Shown here in pieces: positions 7,364 to 15,758 of a stretch of 51,279 nt of DNA (position 1 is its first letter; each line of letters begins with the position of its first letter). Position numbers and translations under genes: made by a program. Origin of the DNA: a virus; the IMG/VR virus record IMGVR_UViG_3300046520_000328, positions 1 to 51,279 of that record. The stretch is one strand, 5' to 3'. Below the pieces are notes generated by a model that ran no database searches, was not told where the DNA came from, and was given only the letters and a program-made list of their open reading frames with translations.

Positions 7364-7419
7364 CACGCAGTGTGTTTTTTAAGTCAACACGAAATGTGAT
7401 TATTTTGTCACGTTGCGTG
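7364..7419. promoter_or_regulatory. Left operator cluster, three CACGnnnnGTG sites
   Basis: Three 11-bp sites: CACGCAGTGTG (7364-7374), CACGAAATGTG (7388-7398), CACGTTGCGTG (7409-7419). Centre spacing is 24 and 21 bp, about two helical turns. They precede the left operon, and the last overlaps the repressor stop codon. The same pattern recurs between the repressor and Cro-like genes. Confidence 0.7.
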
Positions 7420-8133
7420 CAAAAAACGTGATGACTTTAGGATGCCGCCGACTAGGTGAATCTCAATCACGTCGCTCGAGGCGATATGGATTGGAGGGTG
7501 TTCGGCATTTACGCTGTCCAAGCGGTACATCCCATCTCTCAGGTAAATGAATTCCTTGATCATCGTTCGGCCTTCTGCAGTTCTGACCACAACCTCATCG
7601 CCGCTGAAGTAGCTCTTGTTGGGTTCGATTAGCACGTACTCACCATTTTTTATCCTGGGAAGCATGCTGTCGCCGGTAACCTTTAATCCATAGGCATCAG
7701 GGTCATCGCTGTGGATGCTCAAGTAACCATCGCCGTGGCCTGGAGGAAAATCAAGCGCCTCAAAATATCCTTCATTGCCCAGCTGTGCGGTTCCAACCAC
7801 CGGAACACTCCCTGTTTTCGCTCGTCCTGCTGATGTCAATCCTTCGCTCTGGCTGCTCTTGAGTCGAGGGGGGTATCTGATGTCGAAAATGTTTCCGTGC
7901 GCATCACCAGATAAATGGGGTAATGGTCCCTCGACATCTTTGACCAGTTCTGTCAGCGGCGTTTTCAGGGCAGCAGCAATTTTCCCTAGATCCTGTAGGT
8001 TGGGCTGGCGTTGATCCTTCTCATAGTTACCAATTCGGGACTGTGATTCCCAGCCACAGGCAAGTGCCAGATCCTTCTGGCTCATACCTTTGGCTTTTCT
8101 GAGTGATTTGATGCGTGAGCCTAGTGTGTTCAT
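7408..8133 (-). CDS. CI/LexA-type prophage repressor
   Basis: A 241-residue repressor. Residues 1-60 are an XRE helix-turn-helix (SLRKAKGMSQKDLALACG, then ESQSRIGNYE). A linker with a possible self-cleavage site (SAGRAK) leads to an S24/LexA peptidase domain with the Ser nucleophile in VTGDSMLPRIKNGEY and the Lys in EGRTMIKEF. It should bind the CACGnnnnGTG operators, hold the lytic promoters off, and be cleaved under RecA stimulation after DNA damage. It diverges from the Cro-like gene. Confidence 0.9.
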   Translation of the reverse strand: MNTLGSRIKSLRKAKGMSQKDLALACGWESQSRIGNYEKDQRQPNLQDLGKIAAALKTPLTELVKDVEGPLPHLSGDAHGNIFDIRYPPRLKSSQSEGLTSAGRAKTGSVPVVGTAQLGNEGYFEALDFPPGHGDGYLSIHSDDPDAYGLKVTGDSMLPRIKNGEYVLIEPNKSYFSGDEVVVRTAEGRTMIKEFIYLRDGMYRLDSVNAEHPPIHIASSDVIEIHLVGGILKSSRFLHAT

Positions 8134-8169
8134 TTGTCTTTTTTACCACGCATTGAAATAATTTTATCG

Positions 8170-8201
8170 CACTTTGCGTGTTGTAAAAATCACGAATCGT
8201 G
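8170..8201. promoter_or_regulatory. Right operator, two CACnnnnnGTG sites
   Basis: CACTTTGCGTG (8170-8180) and CACGAATCGTG (8191-8201) have centres 21 bp apart and sit between the divergent repressor and Cro-like starts. They share their consensus with the three sites at 7364-7419. This is the expected position of the lysis/lysogeny switch. Confidence 0.7.
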
Positions 8202-8233
8202 TTTATTCTGCGCTCCAGTTACAGGAGATCTCT

Positions 8234-8458
8234 ATGAACAGGATTGCTGACCATCGAGAGAAGGCGGGTATCAAACAGCGTGATTTGGTTTCGATTCTGG
8301 GCTGGACGCAGACACGGATTAGTAATTATGAGTCCGGGCGCCGTATAGCCGGACTTGCAGAATCTCGTGCAATTACGGCTGCGTTGAATCAGCTCGGACT
8401 CAAATGCTCGCTTGATGATGTTTTTCCGCCTGAGATGGATTTCAAGAAAGTAGCTTAG
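8234..8458 (+). CDS. Cro-like XRE regulator
   Basis: A 74-residue protein that is almost entirely a helix-turn-helix: HREKAGIKQRDLVSILGWTQ, then TRISNYESGRR. The start at 8234 has AGGAG 8 nt upstream. Placed divergently from the repressor, it is the first rightward gene, the Cro position, and should compete for the same operators to permit lytic growth. A hairpin directly after its stop acts as a terminator only on the minus strand, so its transcript can continue into the CII-like gene. Confidence 0.85.
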   Translation: MNRIADHREKAGIKQRDLVSILGWTQTRISNYESGRRIAGLAESRAITAALNQLGLKCSLDDVFPPEMDFKKVA

Positions 8459-8785
8459 AAAAAAGGCGACCCAAGGGTCGCCCAGTTCCTCCCGACACGC
8501 ACCACCACAGCGCTGTCGGGCCGCGATTGGGGTTGGCGGGCAAACCAAATGCAAAACCGCCCCCACCTTTCGCGTTTTCCAAGGCTCGGAAGCCTTGGTG
8601 TTGCTGCCTTTTCCACCACAGAGCTGGCAGCTGTTGCGCCAGGGGTGAACAACGGATTGTTCGCCTCGGCACGGTGCCGGTGTTGGTCTTAGGAACCTTG
8701 CCGGCGTTTGGGCCTATCAAGCCACACGACAAATGTATCACCACTCCCTGTCGTGCGGCACTGGCAACTTACAAGGATTAATGCC
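8459..8785. other. 327-bp gap: possible minus-strand RNA or Ash-like ORF
   Basis: No confident gene. The perfect stem GGCGACCC/GGGTCGCC (8465-8482), read on the minus strand, is followed by TTTTTT: a good terminator for leftward RNA ending just before cro. Upstream on that strand a 100-codon ORF (8442-8744) contains FAFGLPANPNRGPTALWW, which recalls P4 Ash-type small ORFs. A plus-strand ORF across the same DNA (8527-8781) is equally open. The gap most likely encodes a regulatory RNA antisense to the cro-cII leader, but this is inference. Confidence 0.4.
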
Positions 8786-9304
8786 ATGAGCCGTATCATT
8801 CTGAGCTCTCTAGACCGGGCGCAGCGGGAAGTCCTGCCGCTCGATCTTGCGCTTTACCATGCCGCACGGGACTACCCCGGTGGTGCCGCCGCCATCGCCG
8901 CCACCACCGGCCGGAATGCGACCACGCTGCAGCACAAGCTTTCCCCAACCCACCCCAGCCACACGGTGAACATTCAAGAGTTCGGCGAGATTCTGGAGCT
9001 GACCAAGGATCGTCGCATTCTGGATGCGGTGCATGCGTTGGTCGGTGACACGATCTGGCAGGAGCTGGCCGAGGCATACACCAATGACATGCCCGAGACG
9101 TTGACCACCGGCATCGCGGAATACTTCCGGAAGGTCGCAGATCTGGCGGATACCTGGGCCAAGAGTATTGGTGACGGTGTTGTTACTGATGAGGAACTGG
9201 CCGCGATTCGCCTGCAGGTGTTTCGTGGGATTCAGGGGCTGTTGGGGATGTTCAATCGCGCCACGTATGTCAACCAGACGACGCGGGGTGTGGATCGTGG
9301 CTGA
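8786..9304 (+). CDS. CII-like phage regulatory protein
   Basis: A 172-residue protein of the phage CII/CP76 type: LDLALYHAARDYPGGAAAIA, then TTGRNATTLQHKLSPTH (helix-turn-helix) and VNIQEFGEILELTKD. Family members act early to set lysogeny or replication gene expression. The start at 8786 follows AAGGATTA, and the upstream in-frame start lacks a ribosome site. The C-terminal half is helical. The last codons overlap the zinc-finger gene. Confidence 0.8.
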   Translation: MSRIILSSLDRAQREVLPLDLALYHAARDYPGGAAAIAATTGRNATTLQHKLSPTHPSHTVNIQEFGEILELTKDRRILDAVHALVGDTIWQELAEAYTNDMPETLTTGIAEYFRKVADLADTWAKSIGDGVVTDEELAAIRLQVFRGIQGLLGMFNRATYVNQTTRGVDRG

Positions 9305-9521
9305 TATTGCTGACTTCGCTAATGACCTCGTGCAAAGGCGCATCGATCAGGCGCTCGCTGCACGCAACGCCACCAAGCCCGCCTTGGTGACGCATTCGTT
9401 TCTGTTCTGCGAAACGTGCGATGACCCAATCCCGGAGGCCCGTCGTTTGGCGCAGCCTGGTTGCACGGAGTGCGTGGGATGCCTGTCTCTCGCGGAACTG
9501 AAGGGGGCTCGCCATGCTTGA
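9297..9521 (+). CDS. TraR/DksA-type zinc finger protein
   Basis: A 74-residue protein with a GTG start overlapping the CII-like stop. Four cysteines in CETCDDPIPEARRLAQPGC and ECVGC form the C-x2-C-x17-C-x2-C zinc finger of the DksA/TraR family. Short phage members bind the RNA polymerase secondary channel and mimic DksA plus ppGpp. The N-terminal helix (FANDLVQRRIDQALAAR) is where the channel-entering residues would lie. Longer upstream starts are out of keeping with the family length. Confidence 0.8.
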   Translation: MADIADFANDLVQRRIDQALAARNATKPALVTHSFLFCETCDDPIPEARRLAQPGCTECVGCLSLAELKGARHA

Positions 9522-11733
9522 TGAGGTGCTGGGGCAATTCGCGGATTACGGTCTGGAGCCTGCGCAGCCGCTGGTGTTTGGCAAGCTCACACGATGCAAG
9601 ACGGCGCAGGACAAGGGCAAGGAAAAGAACGGCTGGTATATCGCCCACGAGCATCGCACCGAGAAGGGCGAGACGCTGATTTTCGGCGCGTTCGGTGATT
9701 GGCGTTCGGGTGAGTCGCAGAAGATCAAGGTCAAGGCCGGGCGGATGTCGCCGGAAGAGCGTGAGGTCATGCGCGCTCGGCAGGAGGAGGCGAAGCGTCG
9801 GGCTGCGGAGATTGCGGCCAGTGCGACGCGTCGAGCTGCGAAGCGGGCGGCGGGTATGTTCAAGCGAATGCCGGAGAAGGGCCGTAGTGACTATCTGGAT
9901 CGTAAGCAGATAGTCGGTATCGGTGTTCGGTATGCACCGCGCACTGGTGCCTTCCTGGTGCCGATGTGCAACGTGCGCGACGAGATTGTCGGCCTGCAGG
10001 TGGTGTATCCAACCAAACAAGAAGACACCGGTCGGGACAAGACGTATTGGCCCTATGGGATGTCGAAGGAGGGCGCCTTTCACCTGATCGGTCCGCATCC
10101 AGATCCGGGCGAGCCAGTGCTGGTGTGTGAGGGCTACGCCACCGGCGCCAGCCTACACATGGCGACGTCGCTGACGGTGGCTATTGCGTTCGATGCCGGG
10201 AATCTGCTGGTGGTGTGCAAGGCAATGCGTGAGCGTTTCGCCGGCTGCCCGCTGATCATCTGCCGGGACGATGACTGGAAGACAACGAAACCGAACGGCG
10301 ATTCCTGGAACCCCGGTGAAGAGAAGGCCAATAACGCGGCGCTGATCGTCGGTGGTCAGGTGGTTGCACCGATCTTTTCCGGTGAGCGGGAAATCAAGTG
10401 GACCGACTTCAATGACCTGCATGTCGCGGAAGGTTTGGAAGCGGTGCGCCGACAGGTGCTGGCTGTGGTCAAGCCGCCGGCCGCTGGTGGCTGGAAGGAC
10501 ATGCTGGCTCGAAGTGAAAGCGGGGCGTTGATCGCGCATATGCAGAACGTCGAGTTGATCTTGGCCAACGATGAGCGCTGGGCCGGGGTGATCAGTTACA
10601 GCGCTTTCAGTTCGAAAATCGTGAAGCTGCGTGCGGCACCGTATGGCGGCGGCACGGGCGATTGGGCGGACATCGATGATGTACGGGTGATGAAGTGGCT
10701 CGCGCAGCAGTACAACCTGCGGGTCAAGGCGTCGCATGTGATCGAGGCGGTGAGCGTGGTTGCGCATGACCATGCGTTTCATCCGGTGCGGCAGTACCTG
10801 CGCAAGCTTGAGTGGGATCGCGTGCCGCGCCTTGAAAGCTGGCTCACAGCCGTCATGGGTGTGAAGGCCACCGATTACTCGAGCAAGGTCGGCAAGCGCT
10901 GGATGTTGTCGGCCGTGGCGCGGGTTATGAAGCCGGGCTGCAAGGCTGACTCTGTGATGATTCTTGAGGGTGCGCAGGGCGCCGGTAAGTCGACGGCGAT
11001 GAGCATTCTCGGCGGGGAGTGGTTCATGGACACGCCGTTCGCCCTCGGCGACAAGGACGGCTTTCAGGCGATCCGGGGCAAGTGGATCGTCGAGCTGGGC
11101 GAGCTGGACAGCTTCAACAAGGCCGAGAGTACTAAAGCCAAGCAGTTTTTCTCGGCTTCCACCGACACCTACCGCGAGAGTTACGGCCGTCGCACGATGG
11201 ACGTGCCGCGTCAGTGCGTGTTCGTGGGGACCACGAACCAGGACGAGTACCTCAAGGACGCGACCGGTAACCGCCGTTATTGGCCGGTGGCGTGTACCAA
11301 GGTCGATCTGGAGTTGTTGCGCTCGATCCGCGACCAACTGTGGGCCGAGGCGGTGTTCTGCTACGACGCGGGCGACCTTTGGTGGGTAACGCTGGATGAA
11401 GCGGCACTGTTCGCCGAGGAGCAGGACGAGCGCTTCGTAGTGGACGAATGGGAAGCGCCAATCTTGACCTGGTTGGAAGAGTCGCAGATCGGTGAAACCA
11501 CGACAGGCAGTGAGGTGTTGACGCAGGCGCTCAAGCTCGACCCAGGGCATTGGGGCAAGCCCGAGCAGATGCGGGTCGGGGCGATCCTGCATCGGTTGGG
11601 CTGGCGACGTTATCGGCTCGGGGCTATGACCAAGAGCCGGCAACGACTGTGGGGCTACAAGAAACCTGCAGATTGGGGCAGGGCGCCTGCTCTGGAACAA
11701 CCTGCTTTCGAGGAGCCTTGCTTCGATGATTAA
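9514..11733 (+). CDS. Toprim primase / VirE-type helicase, phage replication protein
   Basis: A 739-residue protein. A basic N-terminal region is followed by a Toprim-like domain (LVCEGYATGASLHMA near residue 206, IAFDAGN near 228). The C-terminal half is a VirE/VapE-type P-loop ATPase: Walker A EGAQGAGKSTAM near 488, Walker B-like KWIVELGELDSF near 525, the TTNQDEYLKDATGNRRYWP sensor near 575. It should prime and unwind phage DNA at the origin. Its start overlaps the zinc-finger stop. A repeat cluster downstream (12130-12386) may be its origin. Confidence 0.88.
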   Translation: MLDEVLGQFADYGLEPAQPLVFGKLTRCKTAQDKGKEKNGWYIAHEHRTEKGETLIFGAFGDWRSGESQKIKVKAGRMSPEEREVMRARQEEAKRRAAEIAASATRRAAKRAAGMFKRMPEKGRSDYLDRKQIVGIGVRYAPRTGAFLVPMCNVRDEIVGLQVVYPTKQEDTGRDKTYWPYGMSKEGAFHLIGPHPDPGEPVLVCEGYATGASLHMATSLTVAIAFDAGNLLVVCKAMRERFAGCPLIICRDDDWKTTKPNGDSWNPGEEKANNAALIVGGQVVAPIFSGEREIKWTDFNDLHVAEGLEAVRRQVLAVVKPPAAGGWKDMLARSESGALIAHMQNVELILANDERWAGVISYSAFSSKIVKLRAAPYGGGTGDWADIDDVRVMKWLAQQYNLRVKASHVIEAVSVVAHDHAFHPVRQYLRKLEWDRVPRLESWLTAVMGVKATDYSSKVGKRWMLSAVARVMKPGCKADSVMILEGAQGAGKSTAMSILGGEWFMDTPFALGDKDGFQAIRGKWIVELGELDSFNKAESTKAKQFFSASTDTYRESYGRRTMDVPRQCVFVGTTNQDEYLKDATGNRRYWPVACTKVDLELLRSIRDQLWAEAVFCYDAGDLWWVTLDEAALFAEEQDERFVVDEWEAPILTWLEESQIGETTTGSEVLTQALKLDPGHWGKPEQMRVGAILHRLGWRRYRLGAMTKSRQRLWGYKKPADWGRAPALEQPAFEEPCFDD

Positions 11734-12085
11734 GGAGATTGATTCGTTGCTGAAGCTGTGGGCTCAGGAGCTGCATTCCGAACATTCGAAAGGGGGGCTT
11801 GCTGGGGGGAACATGGTTGCCATGATGATGGAGAGTAATGGGCAACTGATCCGTGGGCGGCGTGCCTTTCGTGCACCGCTGGAGAGTTCTCTCGACATCG
11901 AGCTGATCGTGAATAAGCATCTCGCGCCTGAGCTGGTGACAGTTGTGCGGGAGCATTACTGCACGCTCGATGGGGATATGCGCTTGCGTTACGCCCATTG
12001 CGGTTGTGGTCGCGACACCTACTACCAGCGTCTGCATGACGCGCATCTGGTTATCTGGGGCATGTTTATGGGGGTGGCTGCTTGA
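11726..12085 (+). CDS. Possible late-gene regulator (Q-like)
   Basis: A 119-residue protein overlapping the end of the primase gene. The C-terminal half (ELVTVVREHYCTLDGDMRLR, then CGRDTYYQRLHDAHLVIWG) looks like the sigma-region-4-type helix-turn-helix seen in phage antitermination Q-like proteins. Its location at the end of the early region, before the gap leading to holin and packaging genes, supports this. The N-terminal part carries a Gly/Met-rich turn with no assigned role. The call is tentative. Confidence 0.5.
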   Translation: MIKEIDSLLKLWAQELHSEHSKGGLAGGNMVAMMMESNGQLIRGRRAFRAPLESSLDIELIVNKHLAPELVTVVREHYCTLDGDMRLRYAHCGCGRDTYYQRLHDAHLVIWGMFMGVAA

Positions 12086-12611
12086 CCCCAGGCATGGCTC
12101 CGGCAGTTGTTGTCCTACCGGCCCGCCTTGTCCCACTATGTTTTGACGTAGTGGGACAGGTGCGGGCCTTGTCTTTTCAGGGTTGTCCCACCGTCCCACC
12201 TTGCAACGTCACCCGCCCGCATATGCGTAGCAGGCAGCAGTACGCGCGTTTCACGCGCAAGCGTGTTCTTTAAGTTCTCCCTTTACACGAGAAAGTAGAG
12301 AAGAAAGTAGGACGGTGGGGCGAGGCCCCGAATTTAGGCGCTCTCAGGCGTCCCACCTCAATTCTAAAAGGTGGGACGGATGGGACGCCGCCAAAACAAC
12401 AGAATGCCGGGGTGGGTTATTCGCCCACATTCGCTAGACGTTCACCCCTCATTACCCACTTATTCACTGGGTGGCATTAAACCGAGGTTGCTGCCACCGG
12501 AATCGACCTGTAAAAAGTAGTCATCTTCGATAGGTGCGACCGCAGAGAGCGGCAGGCACCACACCACCAAACCCGGCCATTGCGCCGGGTTTTTGCGTTT
12601 AGGGGTTGGCG
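12086..12611. repeat. GTCCCAC repeat cluster and hairpins in a 526-bp gap (possible origin)
   Basis: Four exact GTCCCAC copies (12130, 12185, 12193, 12350) and two inverted GTGGGAC copies (12151, 12371) lie in 250 bp. A variant ATGGGAC is at 12380. Two pairs form hairpins: 12120-12168 (GGCCCGC outer arms plus TGTCCCACTA inner arms) and 12349-12378 (CGTCCCACC/GGTGGGACG). An A/T-richer patch lies between them (about 12265-12305). The cluster directly follows the primase-helicase and Q-like genes, so a replication origin or a late regulatory site is plausible. No gene is seen here. Confidence 0.55.
12571..12594 (+). terminator. Intrinsic terminator before holin
   Basis: The stem ACCCGGC/GCCGGGT with a 6-nt loop is followed by a run of five T. 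It would stop early rightward transcription and is a natural site for antitermination if the 11726 protein is Q-like. Confidence 0.75.
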
Positions 12612-12956
12612 ATGACAAACGAGCAACAAGCGCTGGCAGAGATGCCGATTTGGTTAGTGATCGTCCTGGCCCTGGTCGGCGGCGTATCGGGAGAGATGTG
12701 GCGGGCCGATAAGGACGGGGCACGGGGCTGGGCGTTGATGCGCCGGCTGGCACTGCGGTCGGGTGCCTGCATTGTCTGCGGCGTGTCGGCGATGATGTTG
12801 ATGATCGCGGCAGGCATGTCGATCTGGACGGCGGGCAGCTTGGGTTGCCTGACCGCGATGGCCGGCGCCGATGTCGCCATTGGCCTCTACGAACGCTGGG
12901 CCGCCAAGCGGCTGGGCGTCAGCGAGGTGCCGACGGCAGGCGGCGAGCAAGGGTGA
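12612..12956 (+). CDS. Phage holin (holin superfamily III/LydA-like)
   Basis: A 114-residue protein with three hydrophobic segments: PIWLVIVLALVGGVSGEMW, ACIVCGVSAMMLMIAAGMSI, and SLGCLTAMAGADVAIGLY. This is the layout of the phage holin family with a polar C-terminus (YERWAAKRLG). Holins form the timed lesion in the inner membrane that releases endolysin. ATG 12612 is chosen over a TTG six bases upstream because AGGGG precedes it at good spacing. The gene sits ahead of terminase, 21 kb from the endolysin. Confidence 0.8.
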   Translation: MTNEQQALAEMPIWLVIVLALVGGVSGEMWRADKDGARGWALMRRLALRSGACIVCGVSAMMLMIAAGMSIWTAGSLGCLTAMAGADVAIGLYERWAAKRLGVSEVPTAGGEQG

Positions 12957-13122
12957 TGCACCGTTCCGGGGCGCCGAAAATCGCCGGGGACCCTGGGGGT
13001 GTCCGAGGGGTACGGGGTCGGAAACCCGCGGGAAAGTGTTAGCGGGAGCGCCCCCAGCTTACTGAAATTCAACCCATTGAAATTGAAAGGTCTGCATTGA
13101 AAAGCCGTTGAAAGGAGGGCTT
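12957..13122 (+). other. Non-coding stretch before terminase; candidate cos region
   Basis: Between holin and the small terminase gene lie GC-rich imperfect palindromes (around 12989-13010: GGGGACCC, then GGGTGTCC) followed by four TTGAAA copies in 37 bp (13077, 13083, 13097, 13108). In lambda the cleavage and terminase-binding sites lie directly upstream of the small terminase gene. The position and repeat character fit, but no sequence identity to a known cos is claimed. Confidence 0.35.
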
Positions 13123-13725
13123 ATGACAGAACCAACTTACCTGTCGAAAAGCGCCTTCGCGGCGCGGATAGGCAGGGCGCCGAGCTACATCACTTGGTTG
13201 AAAAACAACAACCGCCTTGTGCTGTCGCCGGACGGAAAACTGGTGGACGTGCAGGCCAGCGAAGCGTTGATTCGCGACACCGCTGACCCAAGCAAAGCCG
13301 CCGTCGCTGAACGCCACCAACAAGACAGGATTCAGCGCGACGTTTACAGCCAACTGTCAACTTCGGTCGAGCCGACTTCCACGGCTGCGCTGCCGCAGGT
13401 GATCACCGGCGACGGCAAGCTCCCCGACTTCCAGAAAGCCCGCGCCTTGCGTGAGCACAACATGGCCAAGCTGGCCGAGATCGAACTGGGCAAAGCCCAG
13501 GGCTCACTGGTCTCCAAGGACGCAGTCGAAACCGGCGCCTACAACGCCGGCCGCTTGCTGCGCGATCAGCTGTTCGGCCCACTTCCGCAACTGTCCCACG
13601 ACCTTGCGGCCATGACCGATCCCTGGCTGATCGAAAAACACCTGACGGCCACCTTCCGTCGAACGTTGGAGGAAGCCGAGCGCCTCTCTTCAGCCGACCT
13701 TGAACATGCCATGACAACGGACTGA
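13123..13725 (+). CDS. Terminase small subunit (Nu1-like)
   Basis: A 200-residue protein. An N-terminal winged-helix-like module (LSKSAFAARIGRAPSYITWL, then KLVDVQASEALI) should bind the packaging initiation site. The middle is helical (KARALREHNMAKLAEIELGK), and the C-terminal part would contact the large subunit. AAAGGAGG lies 4 nt before ATG 13123, which decides the start. The large subunit gene follows after 4 bp. Confidence 0.8.
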   Translation: MTEPTYLSKSAFAARIGRAPSYITWLKNNNRLVLSPDGKLVDVQASEALIRDTADPSKAAVAERHQQDRIQRDVYSQLSTSVEPTSTAALPQVITGDGKLPDFQKARALREHNMAKLAEIELGKAQGSLVSKDAVETGAYNAGRLLRDQLFGPLPQLSHDLAAMTDPWLIEKHLTATFRRTLEEAERLSSADLEHAMTTD

Positions 13726-13729
13726 ACCC

Positions 13730-15757
13730 ATGCACACGGAATTTCCTGACGGTGCAGAGGTGTACCGTGAGGCTTATTTCCGTGGACTGCGCCCGGACCC
13801 AGATCTCTGGATCGACGAATGGGCCGACGAGTACATGCGGATCCCGCGTGACACCGGTGCACCCGAGCCCGGCCAGTACCGCACTTCACGGACACCTTAT
13901 GCCCGCGAGCCAATGCGTTGCCTGTCGCCGGCTCATCCCTGCAGGCGCGTGGTCACCATGGTGGCCTCGCAGTTGATGAAAACCCAGATCGCCCTGAACT
14001 GGATGGGCGGCCTGATCCACATGGCGCCCTCGAACATCCTGGCCCTGCTGCCCAGTCTTGGCCTGTCTAAGCGGGTGTCGGGTCGGATCAGCAAGACCAT
14101 CAAGGCCACCCCTGTGTTGCGCGAGCGCGTCGCGGCCACCCGTTCGCGGGACGCCCGTAATACGATGGACACAAAGGAATTTGAGGGTGGTTCGCTGTAC
14201 GTCACCACCGCCGGTTCTGCGGCCAACCTGTCGGAACTGTCGGCCCGTTACATCTACGGCGACGAAGTCGACCGTTGGGAAAACGATGTCGGCCAAGAGG
14301 GTGACCCCATCAAGCTGGCAGAGACTCGGGCGACCAACTTCGGTCGCAACGCCAAGATCTACTTCTCCAGTTCGCCGACGATCAAGGGCGCCTCGCGGAT
14401 CGCCGACTTATTCGAGTCCAGCGACCAGCGTTACTACTACGTGCCATGCCCCACCTGCGGTCATATGCAGGTGCTGGAGTGGGAGCGGCTGCTCTACAGC
14501 AAGGACTACAGCACCGTACATTACGAGTGCGCAGGCCCCGAATGCGACGTGCTGATTGAGGAGCACCACAAGAGCGATATGCTCGCCCGGGGCGAGTGGC
14601 GCGCTCATGGCAGCGGCGACGGCAAGACGGTCGGCTTCCATCTCAATTCCCTCTACTCGCCGACCGGCTGGATGGACTGGGCCTCGCTCGCCGAAGAATT
14701 TGAGGACGCCAAAAAGGCCCAGGCCCAAGGCGATACGAGCCTGATGCAGGTGTTCTACAACACCCGTCTGGCCAAGGTTTGGGACAGCGCACTCGAACAG
14801 ACCAAGGCGGAAGTGCTGATGGCCCGGGCGCGGCAGGAGGCCTACACCCTCGGCACGATGCCGGCCGGTGTGCTGATGCTGACCGGTGCCGTCGACGTCC
14901 AGGCCAACCGCCTGGAAATGATGGTGATGGGCTTCGGCGTCGGCATGGAACGCTGGGTGGTCGATCACCAGGTCATCTGGGGCGATCCGGCCGACGAGCG
15001 CACCTGGGCTGTGCTGGACGAGAAACTCAAGGCTCGCTACCGGCATCCGTGCGGTGTGGGCTTGGGGATCCTTGCCGTCGGCGTCGACTCCGGCGGTCAT
15101 CACACCGACGAGGTCTACCAGTTCTGCCGTGTTCGTCGCTGGCGCAATATCTTCGCCATCAAGGGCGCGAGTAAGCCGGGCCGACCGGTGATTGCGCAGC
15201 GTCCGTCCATGGTCGACGTGACCTGGAAGGGCCAGACCGAACGCAACGGCGCCGAGCTGTGGTTCGTCGGCACGGACACAGCAAAGGACTGGATCTACAA
15301 CCGCTACCCGTTCCCGGATGGGCCGGGCTCGCTGCACTTTGCCAACGACCTGCCAGACGAGTTCTTCGCCCAGTGTGTCGCCGAGCGCAAGGTCGCTCGC
15401 TACGTGCGCGGTCACAAGCGCATTGAATGGGTCAAGGGCAAGGCCGAGCGCAACGAAGCCCTCGACCTGATGGTGTATTGCCTGGCCATGGCCCATTACC
15501 TCGGCATCAACCGCTACCAGGAACACGACTGGGATAGGGTACGGCAGGCGCTGGCCCAGTCCGGTCTGTTCGACGATGCCCTCGGCGTCAAGCCGGTTCA
15601 GGGTGAGCGCGTCGAGGAAGACGAAACACCTGAACCTGCGGCTGTGCGACAGGCTCAAGCCGCATCACTACCTGCTGTACCAGTTGCTCCGGCGCGACCG
15701 CCAGCTGCACCACCTCAACGCCGCAGTTCCACCAGCGGTTACCTGAAGAGACGCTGA
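13730..15757 (+). CDS. Terminase large subunit (lambda gpA type)
   Basis: A 675-residue packaging motor and nuclease. An ATPase domain occupies the first half, with VVTMVASQLMKTQIALNWMG as the degenerate Walker region and YIYGDEVDRW as the Walker B/DEAD-like box. A zinc-ribbon-like CPTCGHMQVLEW segment follows. The second half is the nuclease domain (LTGAVDVQANRLEMMV, AVGVDSGGHHTDEVYQF, EALDLMVYCLAMAHY). It cuts concatemers and pumps DNA into proheads. Its length is typical of GpA. The last 40 residues are Ala/Pro-rich. Confidence 0.93.
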   Translation: MHTEFPDGAEVYREAYFRGLRPDPDLWIDEWADEYMRIPRDTGAPEPGQYRTSRTPYAREPMRCLSPAHPCRRVVTMVASQLMKTQIALNWMGGLIHMAPSNILALLPSLGLSKRVSGRISKTIKATPVLRERVAATRSRDARNTMDTKEFEGGSLYVTTAGSAANLSELSARYIYGDEVDRWENDVGQEGDPIKLAETRATNFGRNAKIYFSSSPTIKGASRIADLFESSDQRYYYVPCPTCGHMQVLEWERLLYSKDYSTVHYECAGPECDVLIEEHHKSDMLARGEWRAHGSGDGKTVGFHLNSLYSPTGWMDWASLAEEFEDAKKAQAQGDTSLMQVFYNTRLAKVWDSALEQTKAEVLMARARQEAYTLGTMPAGVLMLTGAVDVQANRLEMMVMGFGVGMERWVVDHQVIWGDPADERTWAVLDEKLKARYRHPCGVGLGILAVGVDSGGHHTDEVYQFCRVRRWRNIFAIKGASKPGRPVIAQRPSMVDVTWKGQTERNGAELWFVGTDTAKDWIYNRYPFPDGPGSLHFANDLPDEFFAQCVAERKVARYVRGHKRIEWVKGKAERNEALDLMVYCLAMAHYLGINRYQEHDWDRVRQALAQSGLFDDALGVKPVQGERVEEDETPEPAAVRQAQAASLPAVPVAPARPPAAPPQRRSSTSGYLKRR

Positions 15758-15758
15758 T

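Noticed and set aside
10153-11700. 515-codon minus-strand ORF opposite the primase-helicase
   Set aside because: Composition and lack of any recognisable motif show it is a shadow of the GC-rich plus-strand gene, which has clear Toprim and P-loop motifs.
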